64,000 bases of DNA. Origin: Novosphingobium sp. PC22D. Lineage in GTDB: Bacteria; Pseudomonadota; Alphaproteobacteria; Sphingomonadales; Sphingomonadaceae. This document shows, piece after piece, positions 28,972 through 37,105 of the stretch. The stretch is from positions 1 to 64,000 of the forward strand of contig NZ_MWMO01000003.1 of assembly GCF_002556635.1 (NCBI RefSeq), read 5' to 3'. A model generated the notes under the pieces. It was not told where the DNA came from, searched no databases, and saw only the letters and a program-made list of their open reading frames with translations. The translations under genes were made by a program, and so were the position numbers. Numbering within the stretch: position 1 is the stretch's first letter; every line of letters starts with the position of its first letter.

Positions 28972-29751
28972 CTAGTCCTCGCGCGGATAGAACCAGCCGT
29001 GGTTCTCCTCGACCCAGGAGGCGACCGGACGTCCGCGCGCGTCTTCGGCGGGGCGAAAGCGGTAGCGCTCGCGGATCAGCGGGCACGGAGTCGCGTCGAC
29101 GCGGGGGTCGCCGCTCGAGCGCGATACCCGGCAGGCGCTGACGCGGCCGTCGGTCTCGACGCGGAACCGCACGCCGACATCCCCGCCAACGCGATCGCGG
29201 CGCAAGTCGCGGTCGAGGTCGTTGAACTTGAGGCGACCGCGCAAGTGTTCGGGCGGCGTGACGGCCGTGTCGCCGCCGCGTCCGCCGGTACCGCCGGTAC
29301 CCCGGCCGTCGCCATGGTCTCCCGCGCCTTCACCCGGGCCGGCCCGGTCGGAAGCGCCGGTGTTCTGCGCCGCGCCCGTGCCGGCATTCGGCGCCGCGAC
29401 CACGGGCGGCTTGATCAGCGGCGGCAGCACGGGGGCGACGATCTGCGTCGCCTCGTTCTTGAGGTTGCGCTTGCCCGCCTCGTCCTTGGGCGCGGGCTCC
29501 TTCGCCGGACTGCGCACGGCGCTTTCGGCCGGAGAAGAGGGCGGCGGGCTTGGCGTGGGAGACGGGGCGGGCTCGGGCCGTTTGGGAGAGAGGCTCAGCG
29601 TGGTGAGCGCCCGGCGCACCTCGTGCGGCTCCGGCAGGAACGAGAGGCCGGAGATGAGCGCCCAGCCGATCAGGGCAACGGCCGCCGCCGAGGCGAGCGC
29701 GCTGCTCCAGCGCTCGGCGCCGGAGGATTGATTTCCCGCAAGCCGTGACAT
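28972..29751 (-). CDS. TonB-like energy transducer
   Basis: A 259-residue single-pass protein. One TM segment lies at about residues 20-40 (ALASAAAVALIGWALISGLS), then a Pro/Ser-rich periplasmic linker (PEPAPSPTPSPPPSSPAES), a Gly/Asp-rich low-complexity stretch (about 140-165), and a C-terminal TonB-like domain (GDVGVRFRVETDGRVSACRV, RSSGDPRVDATPCPLIRERY, RFRPAEDARG). Such proteins couple the proton-motive force to outer-membrane receptors. No ExbB/ExbD or receptor gene is adjacent. It lies downstream of icd on the same strand but beyond a strong terminator. Confidence 0.8.
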   Translation of the reverse strand: MSRLAGNQSSGAERWSSALASAAAVALIGWALISGLSFLPEPHEVRRALTTLSLSPKRPEPAPSPTPSPPPSSPAESAVRSPAKEPAPKDEAGKRNLKNEATQIVAPVLPPLIKPPVVAAPNAGTGAAQNTGASDRAGPGEGAGDHGDGRGTGGTGGRGGDTAVTPPEHLRGRLKFNDLDRDLRRDRVGGDVGVRFRVETDGRVSACRVSRSSGDPRVDATPCPLIRERYRFRPAEDARGRPVASWVEENHGWFYPRED

Positions 29752-29844
29752 CAGCTTGATATGCTGGGCTTTCGCGCCAGTTCAAGGCGGCGGGCGGATG
29801 CGCGGCCCCGGGCCCGTACCCGTTTCGCACGCTTCAAAAGAAGA

Positions 29845-29870
29845 AAGGCCCCTCCCGAGGGAAGGGCCTT
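29845..29870 (-). terminator. intrinsic terminator of icd
   Basis: AAGGCCC (29845-29851) and GGGCCTT (29864-29870) form a 7-bp stem, with an inner stem from the CTCCCGAGGGA stretch. Read on the minus strand it is followed by TCTTCTTTT, the U-rich tail of an intrinsic terminator. It lies about 30 nt past the icd stop and insulates tonB. Confidence 0.82.
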
Positions 29871-29900
29871 CCTTGGCGATCACGTGATGCCGGGCGCGGC

Positions 29901-31130
29901 TCAGCCGAGGCCCTGCTTCGCCATTTCCTTCTCGAGATTCTCGACGATCGCCTCGAAGAACTGTTCGGTGGTCATCCAAGATTGCTCGGGGCCGATCAGC
30001 AGCGCGAGGTCCTTGGTCATCTTGCCGCTCTCGACCGTCTCGACGCAGACGCGCTCGAGCGTTTCGGCGAACTTGGTGACGTCGGGCGTACCGTCGAACT
30101 TGCCGCGGTACATCAGGCCGCGCGTCCAGGCGAAGATCGAGGCGATCGGGTTGGTCGAGGTCGCCTTGCCCTGCTGGTGCTGGCGATAGTGGCGGGTGAC
30201 GGTGCCGTGCGCGGCCTCGGCCTCGACGGTCTTGCCGTCGGGCGCCATCAGCACCGAGGTCATCAGGCCGAGCGAGCCGAAGCCCTGCGCGACGGTGTCG
30301 GACTGCACGTCGCCGTCGTAGTTCTTGCAGGCCCAGACGAACTTGCCCGACCACTTTAGCGCCGAGGCGACCATGTCGTCGATCAGGCGGTGCTCGTAGA
30401 CGATGCCGGCATCCTTGAACTTCTCGGCGAAGCCCTCGGTGTCGAACACTTCCTGGAACAGGTCCTTGAACCGGCCGTCGTAGGCCTTCATGATCGTGTT
30501 CTTGGTCGAAAGGTACACCGGCCACTTGAGGCCGAGACCATAGTTGAACGAGGCGCGGGCGAAGTCGCGGATCGAATCGTCGAGGTTGTACATCGCCATG
30601 GCGACGCCCGAGCTGGGGAAGTCGAACACGTCGAGGTCGAGCTTCTCGCCGTTGTCGCCGTCGAACACGAGGCGCAGCTTGCCGGGGCCCGGGATCAGCG
30701 TGTCGGTGGCGCGGTACTGGTCGCCGAACGCGTGACGGCCGACCACGATCGGGTCGGTCCAGCCCGGCACCAGCCGCGGCACGTTCGAGATCACGATCGG
30801 CTCGCGGAAAACGACGCCGCCTAGGATGTTGCGGATCGTGCCGTTGGGGGAGCGCCACATCTTCTTGAGGCTGAATTCCTCGACGCGGGCCTCGTCCGGG
30901 GTGATCGTCGCGCACTTCACGCCGACGCCGCAGGCCTTGATCGCGTTGGCGGAATCGACGGTCACCTGATCGTCCGTCGCATCGCGGTTCTCGATCGAAA
31001 GGTCGAAGTACTGGAGGTCGATGTCGAGATAAGGCAGGATCAAGCGTTCCCGGATCCACTGCCAGATAATCCTGGTCATTTCGTCGCCGTCGATCTCGAC
31101 GACCGGGTTCTGAACCTTGATCTTTGCCAT
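29901..31130 (-). CDS. icd: NADP-dependent isocitrate dehydrogenase
   Basis: TCA-cycle enzyme of 409 residues, oxidatively decarboxylating isocitrate to 2-oxoglutarate with NADP. It is the eukaryote-like homodimeric subfamily common in alphaproteobacteria: [20 protein letters not shown] at the start, [17 protein letters not shown] (substrate Ser/Asn/Arg), [20 protein letters not shown], and [20 protein letters not shown], which carries the NADP-binding loop. Full length. It ends shortly before a clear intrinsic terminator and is divergent from the crotonase gene. Confidence 0.97.
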   Translation of the reverse strand: MAKIKVQNPVVEIDGDEMTRIIWQWIRERLILPYLDIDLQYFDLSIENRDATDDQVTVDSANAIKACGVGVKCATITPDEARVEEFSLKKMWRSPNGTIRNILGGVVFREPIVISNVPRLVPGWTDPIVVGRHAFGDQYRATDTLIPGPGKLRLVFDGDNGEKLDLDVFDFPSSGVAMAMYNLDDSIRDFARASFNYGLGLKWPVYLSTKNTIMKAYDGRFKDLFQEVFDTEGFAEKFKDAGIVYEHRLIDDMVASALKWSGKFVWACKNYDGDVQSDTVAQGFGSLGLMTSVLMAPDGKTVEAEAAHGTVTRHYRQHQQGKATSTNPIASIFAWTRGLMYRGKFDGTPDVTKFAETLERVCVETVESGKMTKDLALLIGPEQSWMTTEQFFEAIVENLEKEMAKQGLG

Positions 31131-31265
31131 GCTTGGTTGCTCCGTGGGGATGGAAATTGCCCGGTCTCTTAGGCATCGCTCCCGTGCTTAGCAAGGCAAG
31201 TGTCTGCTGGACATCGCTAGGGAGAATTGCGCAAAATCCCGTCAAACACGACTTGGGAGAGAGCA

Positions 31266-32030
31266 ATGAATAGCGAAGAGGTTCTGGTCGAGGCCGAGGA
31301 CGGCGTGCTCGTGGTCACGATCAATCGGCCCGAGCAGCGAAACGCGATGACCAGGCAGGCCGCCGAGGCGATCGCGGCGGCCATGGATCGGCTCGATGCC
31401 GAGTTCGACTTGCGCTGTGCGATCCTGTCCGGCGCGGGTGGCACGTTCTGCGCCGGGATGGACCTCAAGGGCTTCCTGAAGGGAGAATATCCCGTCGCCG
31501 GCAACCGCGGTTTCGGCGGACTGACGAGTTGGACGCCCAGGAAACCGGTGATTGCCGCGGTGGACGGCCATGCGCTGGCGGGCGGGATGGAACTCGCGCT
31601 GGCCTGCGACATGATCGTCGCCAACGTCGATGCCCGGTTCGGTATTCCCGAAGCCAAGCGCGGCATGGTCGCGGGCGGAGGCGGCATGGTCCGCCTGCCG
31701 CGCCTAGTGCCGCGCACGCTGGCGATGGAACTGGCCCTGACCGGCGAGCCGCTCGACGCACGGCGGGCCCATGCGCTCGGTCTCGTCAACCGGCTGACCG
31801 AAGGGCCGGCGCTGGAAGGCGCGCGCCAGCTCGCCGCCGCCGTCGCGGTGAACGGACCGCTCGCGATCGCGGCGTCGAAAGCGGTGATCCGCGACTCCTG
31901 GCTCTGGCCGGACGACGATATCAACGCGCACCAGAACGCTTACATCGCCCATGTCTTCGATTCGGAAGACGCCAAGGAGGGCGCGCGCGCCTTTGCCGAG
32001 AAGCGGCCGCCGCAGTGGCAGGGCAAGTAG
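31266..32030 (+). CDS. enoyl-CoA hydratase/isomerase (crotonase) family protein
   Basis: A 254-residue crotonase. The oxyanion-hole segment is GTFCAGMDLKGFLKG and the second is AAVDGHALAGGMELALACDM. The C-terminal part (RDSWLWPDDDINAHQ, AFAEKRPPQWQGK) is typical of acyl-CoA hydratases. The usual catalytic Glu pair is partly replaced: PEAKRGMVAGGGGMVRLPRL keeps the first Glu but has Gly where the second often lies, so the reaction could be isomerase- or hydratase-like on another acyl-CoA. I chose ATG 31266 with GGAGAGAG upstream. Followed by a perfect hairpin terminator. Confidence 0.88.
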   Translation: MNSEEVLVEAEDGVLVVTINRPEQRNAMTRQAAEAIAAAMDRLDAEFDLRCAILSGAGGTFCAGMDLKGFLKGEYPVAGNRGFGGLTSWTPRKPVIAAVDGHALAGGMELALACDMIVANVDARFGIPEAKRGMVAGGGGMVRLPRLVPRTLAMELALTGEPLDARRAHALGLVNRLTEGPALEGARQLAAAVAVNGPLAIAASKAVIRDSWLWPDDDINAHQNAYIAHVFDSEDAKEGARAFAEKRPPQWQGK

Positions 32031-32065
32031 TCCGGGCAAGCTGGAAAGTGGCCGCGAAAAGCAAA

Positions 32066-32089
32066 GACCCGCCGCTTTCGCGGCGGGTC
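32066..32089. terminator. hairpin terminator between the crotonase gene and tRNA-Val
   Basis: Perfect 10-bp stem GACCCGCCGC (32066-32075) and GCGGCGGGTC (32080-32089) with a TTTC loop. There is no long T tract on the plus side; AAAG precedes it, giving CTTT on the minus side. It can terminate both the crotonase transcript and the convergent tRNA transcript. Confidence 0.75.
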
Positions 32090-32112
32090 CTCAGGCCGTT
32101 ACCGGCTGCAAA

Positions 32113-32187
32113 TGGTGGGCGTAGCAAGGATTGAACTTGCGACCCCTACGATGTCAACATAGTGCTCTACCACTGAGCTATACGCCC
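32113..32187 (-). tRNA. tRNA-Val (anticodon GAC)
   Basis: On the minus strand the sequence folds as a standard tRNA. The acceptor stem GGGCGTA pairs with the 3' TACGCCC, and CCA is encoded (complement of 32113-32115). The D arm is GCTCAGTGGTAGAGC. The anticodon stem CTATG/CGTAG carries the loop TTGACAT with anticodon GAC. The T arm contains the TTCAATCC-type loop. GAC reads valine codons GUC and GUU, common in this GC-rich genome. No sign of an integrated element at its 3' end. Confidence 0.95.
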
Positions 32188-32289
32188 GGGCCATTTGCGT
32201 GCGCCTTCGGGTATTCCCCTCGGCGGAAGCGCCACATAGCGTCGTGCCAGTCGCTATGCAAGCGGGTTTGCGGCGCAAATTTTCGCCGG

Positions 32290-32664
32290 TCAGATCCACG
32301 CCTGTTCGGAATGTCCGAAGACCCGCTGCACTTCGAGCACGAGGTCGCGCAAGTGGAACGGCTTGGAGAGCACCTTGGCCTGCGGCGCCTCGCGGCTGGC
32401 GCGCAGGCTGACCGCGGCGAAGCCGGTGATGAACATGATCTTGGTGGCGGGCGAGATGCGCGCGCATTGCTGGGCGAGTTCGATCCCGTCCATCTCGGGC
32501 ATCACGATGTCGGAGAGCAGAAGGTCGAATTTTTCCTGCTCCAGGCAAGGTATCGCGTCGGTTCCGCGATCGACGGCAACCACCTCGTAGCCCGCGTTTT
32601 CCAGCGCGCGTTCGAGGTAGGTGCGCATGGCCGGATCGTCTTCGGCAAGCAGGATTCGGATCAT
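32290..32664 (-). CDS. cpdR: single-domain response regulator CpdR
   Basis: A stand-alone receiver domain of 124 residues with acidic pocket Asp9/Asp10 (LLAEDD), phospho-acceptor Asp52 (LLLSDIVMPEMDG), Thr80 (IMFITGF) and Lys101 (VLSKPFH). Length and sequence match CpdR, which, when unphosphorylated, primes ClpXP for degradation of cell-cycle proteins in Caulobacter and relatives. Its phosphate comes from CckA through ChpT, and CckA is encoded in this window at 17159-19594. The C-terminal tail HSEQAWI is short. The gene is monocistronic. Confidence 0.9.
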   Translation of the reverse strand: MIRILLAEDDPAMRTYLERALENAGYEVVAVDRGTDAIPCLEQEKFDLLLSDIVMPEMDGIELAQQCARISPATKIMFITGFAAVSLRASREAPQAKVLSKPFHLRDLVLEVQRVFGHSEQAWI

Positions 32665-32818
32665 GTCCCTCTCGTGTGAAGCTGAGGTGTGGTTCCAGGT
32701 CGCCGTTACCCGCGTCGGCGCTCGCCAGGAGACATAGCATCAAGGAGTTAAAAATCTTGGCCGGGTTTGACGGTGCCCGGCTTTGACACAGATGTTCGAA
32801 AAGGTCAGGAAATGTCCG

Positions 32819-33769
32819 ATGAATCCCATTGGCGGCGAGAACGATTCGCAAAGGCGCGACTGCGGGGCGATTCCCGGCGCGCCGGGGATTCCCGCCTTCA
32901 GTCTGTTCGGCCCCGACCCTTCGAGAATTCCGGTAATGATCGCGGTTCCGCACGCTGGACGGGTCTATCCGCGCGCGCTGCTGCGCGACATGCGCCACGC
33001 CGATCTCGCCGCGCTCAAGCTCGAGGACCGCTACGCCGACCGACTGGCGCATGCCGTGGCCCGCGAAACCGGCGCGGCGCTTCTGATCGCCAATGCGCCG
33101 CGCGCGATGATCGATCTCAACCGCGCGCCTGACGATGTCGACTGGGAGATGTTCCCGCGCGGTTCGGCCGGCGAACGCATGCAGCGCGCGCCGAGCCGCA
33201 GGGCGCGCAGCGGCCTGGGACTGATCCCGCGCCGGCTCTCCGGTATCGGCGAAATCTGGCGTCGGCGTCAGGACCTGGCCGACCTCGATGCGCGCATCGC
33301 CGGTGTCCATGGCCCTTATCACGAAACGCTCGCGAGCACTCTGGCGCAGTTGCAGGCGCGTTGGGGCGCGGCGCTGCTGCTCGATCTCCATTCGATGCCG
33401 CCGCTCGCGTCCAACGGTGGAAGGGGCGGCCCGCACTTCGTCATCGGCGACCGTTTCGGAGCCTCGTGCCACGGCGGCATCACCGCCGCCGCCTTTTCTT
33501 GCTTCCACGGAGCGAATCAGGAAGCCGCGCATAACCGACCCTATGCGGGCGGCTATGTGCTCGAACGCCATTCGGACACGTCGCGCGGATTGCACGCGAT
33601 CCAGCTCGAGATCGACCGGAGTCGTTACCTCGACAGCAGGCTTGCGGAGCCAGGGCCCGGATTCGATGATGTCGCGGCCTTGCTGACGAACCTGGTGCGC
33701 GATCTCGCGCAGGAGGTCTCGCAGCTCGGCCAGCTTGGCGACGAGGGTATGCGGCAAGCGGCCGAATAG
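32819..33769 (+). CDS. N-formylglutamate amidohydrolase family protein
   Basis: A 316-residue member of the N-formylglutamate amidohydrolase (HutG-like) family, which releases formate from N-formylglutamate in histidine degradation. Conserved parts include VMIAVPHAGRVYP, EDRYADRLAHAVARETGA, NAPRAMIDLNRAPDD, the metal-site LLLDLHSMPPL, HNRPYAGGYVLERH and ihaIQLEIDRSRYLD. I chose ATG 32819, preceded by AGGAAA; ATG 32792 in the same frame is the alternative. No other hut gene is nearby, so the substrate may be another N-formyl or N-acyl amino acid. Confidence 0.85.
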   Translation: MNPIGGENDSQRRDCGAIPGAPGIPAFSLFGPDPSRIPVMIAVPHAGRVYPRALLRDMRHADLAALKLEDRYADRLAHAVARETGAALLIANAPRAMIDLNRAPDDVDWEMFPRGSAGERMQRAPSRRARSGLGLIPRRLSGIGEIWRRRQDLADLDARIAGVHGPYHETLASTLAQLQARWGAALLLDLHSMPPLASNGGRGGPHFVIGDRFGASCHGGITAAAFSCFHGANQEAAHNRPYAGGYVLERHSDTSRGLHAIQLEIDRSRYLDSRLAEPGPGFDDVAALLTNLVRDLAQEVSQLGQLGDEGMRQAAE

Positions 33770-33829
33770 GCGCGCAAGCGCTTGCGCTCAGGCGGGTTTA
33801 CCCAAGCAAGTCAGACACTTGCCTTCTTA

Positions 33830-33985
33830 TAAAGAAACCACCTCGCGCGATGCGCGAGGTGGCCAAGGTTCAGGGAGGAGGTGCACGAAGTGCACCGAAT
33901 CTCATCAGGCCATGAGGGTAGCACTGACAAGACGTCCTCGAATATATGCGAGGAGGGGGGCAGTTACAAGCCCCCGCATTGTCCT
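33830..33985 (-). ncRNA. probable trans-acting small RNA with a CCUCCUCCC motif
   Basis: Five consecutive stem-loops fill this stretch: 33956-33975, 33936-33953, 33901-33916, GGTGCAC/GTGCACC 33880-33896, and CCACCTCGCGC/GCGCGAGGTGG 33838-33862. Read on the minus strand, the last stem is followed by TTTCTTTAT, an intrinsic terminator, which sets the strand and 3' end. Between the last two stems the minus strand reads CCUCCUCCC (33881-33873), an anti-Shine-Dalgarno motif known from several alphaproteobacterial small RNAs (the cuckoo and alpha-r type families). It lies about 65 nt after sapC on the same strand, so it could be processed from the sapC 3' UTR or have its own promoter. The 5' end is uncertain. 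Confidence 0.6.
33905..33979 (-). CDS. possible 24-codon small ORF within the structured RNA
   Basis: An ATG at 33979 with GGAGAGG about 8 nt upstream opens a frame of 24 codons encoding a short hydrophobic-basic peptide (begins MRGLVTAPLL, ends SATLMA). It overlaps the first three hairpins of the predicted small RNA. Some alphaproteobacterial small RNAs arise from transcripts that also encode tiny proteins. This is speculative: length is below what coding statistics can support. Confidence 0.25.
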   Translation of the reverse strand: MRGLVTAPLLAYIRGRLVSATLMA

Positions 33986-34040
33986 TGCCTCTCCAACGGT
34001 CGCGCGGCGCGGGCGCCGCGCCGCGTTCTCCCGCGAAAAA

Positions 34041-34811
34041 TCAGACCTGCTGCGCGAGCTGCTGCGGCGCCTTGCCCTGCTTGACCTGGCGGCCGAAGAT
34101 GTCACGCACCAGTTCGAGCGAGAAGAGGTGGGCGTAGAGCAGCGCGAGGATGCCGTTGCGGTTCCACTCGCGCAGGATGTCGCCGCGCACTTCACGCAGC
34201 TTCTTCTCGTCGACCATGCGGAAACCGCGATAGGTGAAGGGCTTGCCTTCGGCTTCGATGGTCAGTTCGCCGTCCATCATCAGGTCGTTCTTCTTGAGGA
34301 CATCGAGGAACTGGCCGGTCTTGGCGCCGGCGGTCTCGAAGTTCTCGCAGAACTTGAGCGTCTGCTGGCAGGATTCGCTGGGTTCGCCGTTTTCGAACAA
34401 GGGGCGGCCCTCGTCGAACTCGCCGACCAGTTCGCTGGTCGGATCGAAGCAGAGCGAGAGGTCTTCCTTCTCGGGATTGATCTTCGCAAGCAGGAACGGA
34501 TAGCGGCGGACGTAGGCGGGGACGTAGACCGGGGTGTTCATCGTGCCGTCGTCGTCGAAGAAGACGTTGACGCCTTCGTTCATGCCCATCAGCGCGAGCG
34601 GAACCGGGTTCTCGCCAGCGGAGAATACGATCGGGAAGTGGCGCTGCGCTTGCGGAAACTCCTCGACGGTCAACGGCACCGCGTGCGTGTTGACGAGCCA
34701 GGCGGCCTTGTCGGTGGAGCGGGTCTTGTAGTTGGCGTGTTCCTGCGTGTTGAGCGGGATCAGGTCCTTGTAGAAAAGCGGAAGCGAAGCGGTCTTCGGC
34801 GCACTGGCCAT
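34041..34811 (-). CDS. SapC family protein
   Basis: A 256-residue SapC-family protein (named after an S-layer gene cluster component). It begins APKTASLPLFYKDLIPLNTQ and contains FPIVFSAGENPVPLALMGMN, VPAYVRRYPFLL and FCENFETAGAKTGQFLDVLKK, all typical of this family in sphingomonads and Caulobacter relatives. It has no signal peptide or membrane segment. A cytoplasmic role in surface-layer or envelope biogenesis is suggested only by the family name. It is monocistronic apart from the possible small RNA downstream. Confidence 0.9.
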   Translation of the reverse strand: MASAPKTASLPLFYKDLIPLNTQEHANYKTRSTDKAAWLVNTHAVPLTVEEFPQAQRHFPIVFSAGENPVPLALMGMNEGVNVFFDDDGTMNTPVYVPAYVRRYPFLLAKINPEKEDLSLCFDPTSELVGEFDEGRPLFENGEPSESCQQTLKFCENFETAGAKTGQFLDVLKKNDLMMDGELTIEAEGKPFTYRGFRMVDEKKLREVRGDILREWNRNGILALLYAHLFSLELVRDIFGRQVKQGKAPQQLAQQV

Positions 34812-34912
34812 CTTTAACTCTCCGGGAATTTGGGAAGTCGACTGGCGCGTGCCTTTAGGCGGTCAGGACTTGTCGCGCAAGCTTGGCGCTTCGGGCTGTT
34901 CTCGCGGCGCGC

Positions 34913-36343
34913 TCAGATCAGCTTGCCGGGATTGAGGAGGCCGGCCGGATCGAGCGCGTCCTTGACGCCGCGCATCATCCGCAGGGCGACCGGATCGCCG
35001 AGCCGCTGCAATTCGTCGCGCTTCAGTTGCCCGATGCCGTGCTCGGCCGAGATCGAACCGCCCCAGCTCGTGACCAGATCGTGGACCTGCCGGCTGATCG
35101 CCTTGCCGTCACTCCGATGCCAGGCAGCGGCGTCCGTCACCTGCGGGGCGATGACGTGAAGATGGACGTTGCCGTCGCCCAGGTGCCCGAAGGCGACCAC
35201 TTCGGTTCCCGGCCATGCCTGCTCGATCTGCGGTCCGACCGCGTCGATGAATTCGGGCATGCGCTCGACGGGCACCGAGATATCGTGCTGGACCGCGGGG
35301 CCGCGTGCGCGCTCGGCTTCCGAGATCGACTCGCGCAAAAGCCAGAACGCCTCGGCCTGGCTTTCGCTGGCGGCGATCGCGGCGTCGGCGACGAGGTCGC
35401 GATCGAAGGCCGCAGCCATCATCGTCTCGCACCGTTCGGCCAGGCTTTCGGCATCGCCGCGGTCGGCGACGACTTCGATCAGCACGTACCATGGATAGGC
35501 ATCGGCGAGCGGCGCGCGGGTATCTGGCACGTGGGCGAGCACCGCTTCCATGCTGGCATGCGGAATGATCTCGAAGCCTTCGAGCGCGTCGCCGGCGTAA
35601 TCCTCGCAATGGAGCAAGAGGGAACGGGCGGCCTGCAACGAAGGCAGTCCGGCCCAGACCACGGAGCGCTCGGCGATGGCGGGGCTCAGGCGCAGCGTCG
35701 CTGCGGTGACGATGCCGAGCGTGCCTTCCGAGCCGATGAACAATTGTTTGAGGTCGAAGCCGCGGTTGTCCTTCTTGAGCGGGGTCAGCATCGAGTAGAC
35801 GCTGCCGTCCGCGAGCACCGCCTCCAGGCCGAGCACCAGCGCGCGCATCGAGCCGTGGCGCAGGACCTGGCAGCCCCCGGCGTTGGTCGAGATCAGGCCG
35901 CCGACCGTCGCCGAGCCCTTGCCGCCAAGCGTGAGCGGGAAGCGCAAATCCTGCGCCTCGACCGCTTCGTGCAGCGTCTGGAGCACGACGCCCGCCTCGC
36001 ACACGGCCTTGCGGCCCTGCGTGTCGATCTCGCGAATGGCGTTCATCCGGCGCAGCGATAGCAGCACGGCGTCGCCCGAAGTATCCGGAGTCGCGCCGCC
36101 GGACATGCCCGAGTTGCCCCCCTGCGGCACCAGCGGAACGCCGTGGGCGGCGCACAGACGGACGAGTTCGGCCAGTTCGGCGGTGTTCGCGGGGGAGGCG
36201 AGCGCGCGGGCGCGCCCGGTGAAGCGGCCCCGCCAGTCGGTCAGCCAGGGCGCCATCGTCTCCGGGTCGTCGGTCAGTCCGCGCGGGCCGAGGCGCGCGC
36301 TCGCGGCTTCCAGAAACGGGCTGGCTTTGGTCTTTGTCGTCAT
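34913..36343 (-). CDS. FAD-linked 2-hydroxyacid dehydrogenase (D-2-hydroxyglutarate/D-lactate type)
   Basis: A 476-residue flavoprotein of the VAO/GlcD family. The PCMH FAD-binding domain has VPLVPQGGNSGMSGG (pyrophosphate loop), GKGSATVGGLISTNAGG and SEGTLGIVTAATLRL. The C-terminal cap domain carries the catalytic and metal motifs GHLGDGNVHLHV, SAEHGIGQLKRDEL and the end ALDPAGLLNPGKL. This combination fits D-2-hydroxyglutarate dehydrogenase, D-lactate dehydrogenase or GlcD. The exact substrate is not decided by sequence. Divergent from an exported hypothetical protein. Confidence 0.9.
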   Translation of the reverse strand: MTTKTKASPFLEAASARLGPRGLTDDPETMAPWLTDWRGRFTGRARALASPANTAELAELVRLCAAHGVPLVPQGGNSGMSGGATPDTSGDAVLLSLRRMNAIREIDTQGRKAVCEAGVVLQTLHEAVEAQDLRFPLTLGGKGSATVGGLISTNAGGCQVLRHGSMRALVLGLEAVLADGSVYSMLTPLKKDNRGFDLKQLFIGSEGTLGIVTAATLRLSPAIAERSVVWAGLPSLQAARSLLLHCEDYAGDALEGFEIIPHASMEAVLAHVPDTRAPLADAYPWYVLIEVVADRGDAESLAERCETMMAAAFDRDLVADAAIAASESQAEAFWLLRESISEAERARGPAVQHDISVPVERMPEFIDAVGPQIEQAWPGTEVVAFGHLGDGNVHLHVIAPQVTDAAAWHRSDGKAISRQVHDLVTSWGGSISAEHGIGQLKRDELQRLGDPVALRMMRGVKDALDPAGLLNPGKLI

Positions 36344-36463
36344 TGCGGATGCTCCATCGCATGGCCCCGGCGATATTTCCAGATCAGTCAGGTTAAGCGA
36401 CGGTTCAAGCTATTGCGGTATGGGTCTGGCCAAGCCATTGGGCATCCGGGGACCGAACCATTC

Positions 36464-37072
36464 ATGAATCTCGTTGCCGTCTTGCTTGCGCCGTTCGCGC
36501 TGCTGCTGCCAGCAGCGGGCGGCGTGGAGGCGCGTGATGAGGCCGTGGAGACCGGTCGTGCCGACTGGCCGTTCGATCCGGCGGGCGCGCCCGCGCCGAT
36601 GGCCTATCCCGATGAGCCGGTTGCCGGCGACGCGCCGCATTGGCCGACGATCCTGTCCGGCACCGGCTTCGAGCCCGATCCTGCCTGGCAGATCCGGATC
36701 GAGCGGCGCATGACCATCCGGATCACGCCGCTGGCGCCGCAGCCGCGCCGCACCGACATGCTGTTCGGCGTGCCCAACCGCGAGATCGGCCCGCACTTCG
36801 TCGAGCGCAAGATGGGTAAGTGCCTGACGGTCTCGGGAATCTCGGGTGTCCAGCCCAACGGCGGCAACCGTTTGCTGCTATTCATGCGCGACCAGCGGAT
36901 CGTGAGCGCCGAGCTGGAGCGCTCATGCACCTCGCGAGACTTCTATTCCGGCTTCTATCTGTCGAAAAGCAACGACGGCAAGCTGTGCGTCGATCGCGAC
37001 ACGTTGCTTTCGCGCAGCGGCGTCAACTGCAAGCTCTCGAGCATCCGGCAACTCGTCGAGGTCAGCGACTAG
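36464..37072 (+). CDS. exported hypothetical protein
   Basis: A 202-residue protein with an N-terminal signal peptide (NLVAVLLAPFALLLPAAGG, cleaved near VEA). The mature part has a conserved-looking middle (RIERRMTIRITPLAP, FVERKMGKCLTVSGIS) and four cysteines (KCLT, RSCTS, KLCVD, NCKLS) that could form two disulfides in the periplasm. I chose ATG 36464 because the signal peptide starts there; the open frame upstream to 36143 is antisense to the flavoprotein gene. No family recognised with confidence. Confidence 0.72.
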   Translation: MNLVAVLLAPFALLLPAAGGVEARDEAVETGRADWPFDPAGAPAPMAYPDEPVAGDAPHWPTILSGTGFEPDPAWQIRIERRMTIRITPLAPQPRRTDMLFGVPNREIGPHFVERKMGKCLTVSGISGVQPNGGNRLLLFMRDQRIVSAELERSCTSRDFYSGFYLSKSNDGKLCVDRDTLLSRSGVNCKLSSIRQLVEVSD

Positions 37073-37105
37073 GAACACGAGGCGCGGCGGTCGCAGCATC
37101 GCTTG

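Noticed and set aside
32113-32187. tRNA-Val as a possible integration site
   Set aside because: No integrase, no repeat of the tRNA 3' end, and ordinary housekeeping genes on both sides.
32760-32781. GCCGGG/CCCGGC hairpin upstream of the amidohydrolase gene
   Set aside because: Only 6 bp with a 10-nt loop, and no U tract or conserved context. Not strong enough to call.
33772-33787. Perfect 16-bp palindrome GCGCAAGCGCTTGCGC, similar to LacI/GalR-family operators
   Set aside because: It lies directly after the stop of the amidohydrolase gene and between convergent units, with no promoter near. More likely a terminator stem or chance in GC-rich DNA.
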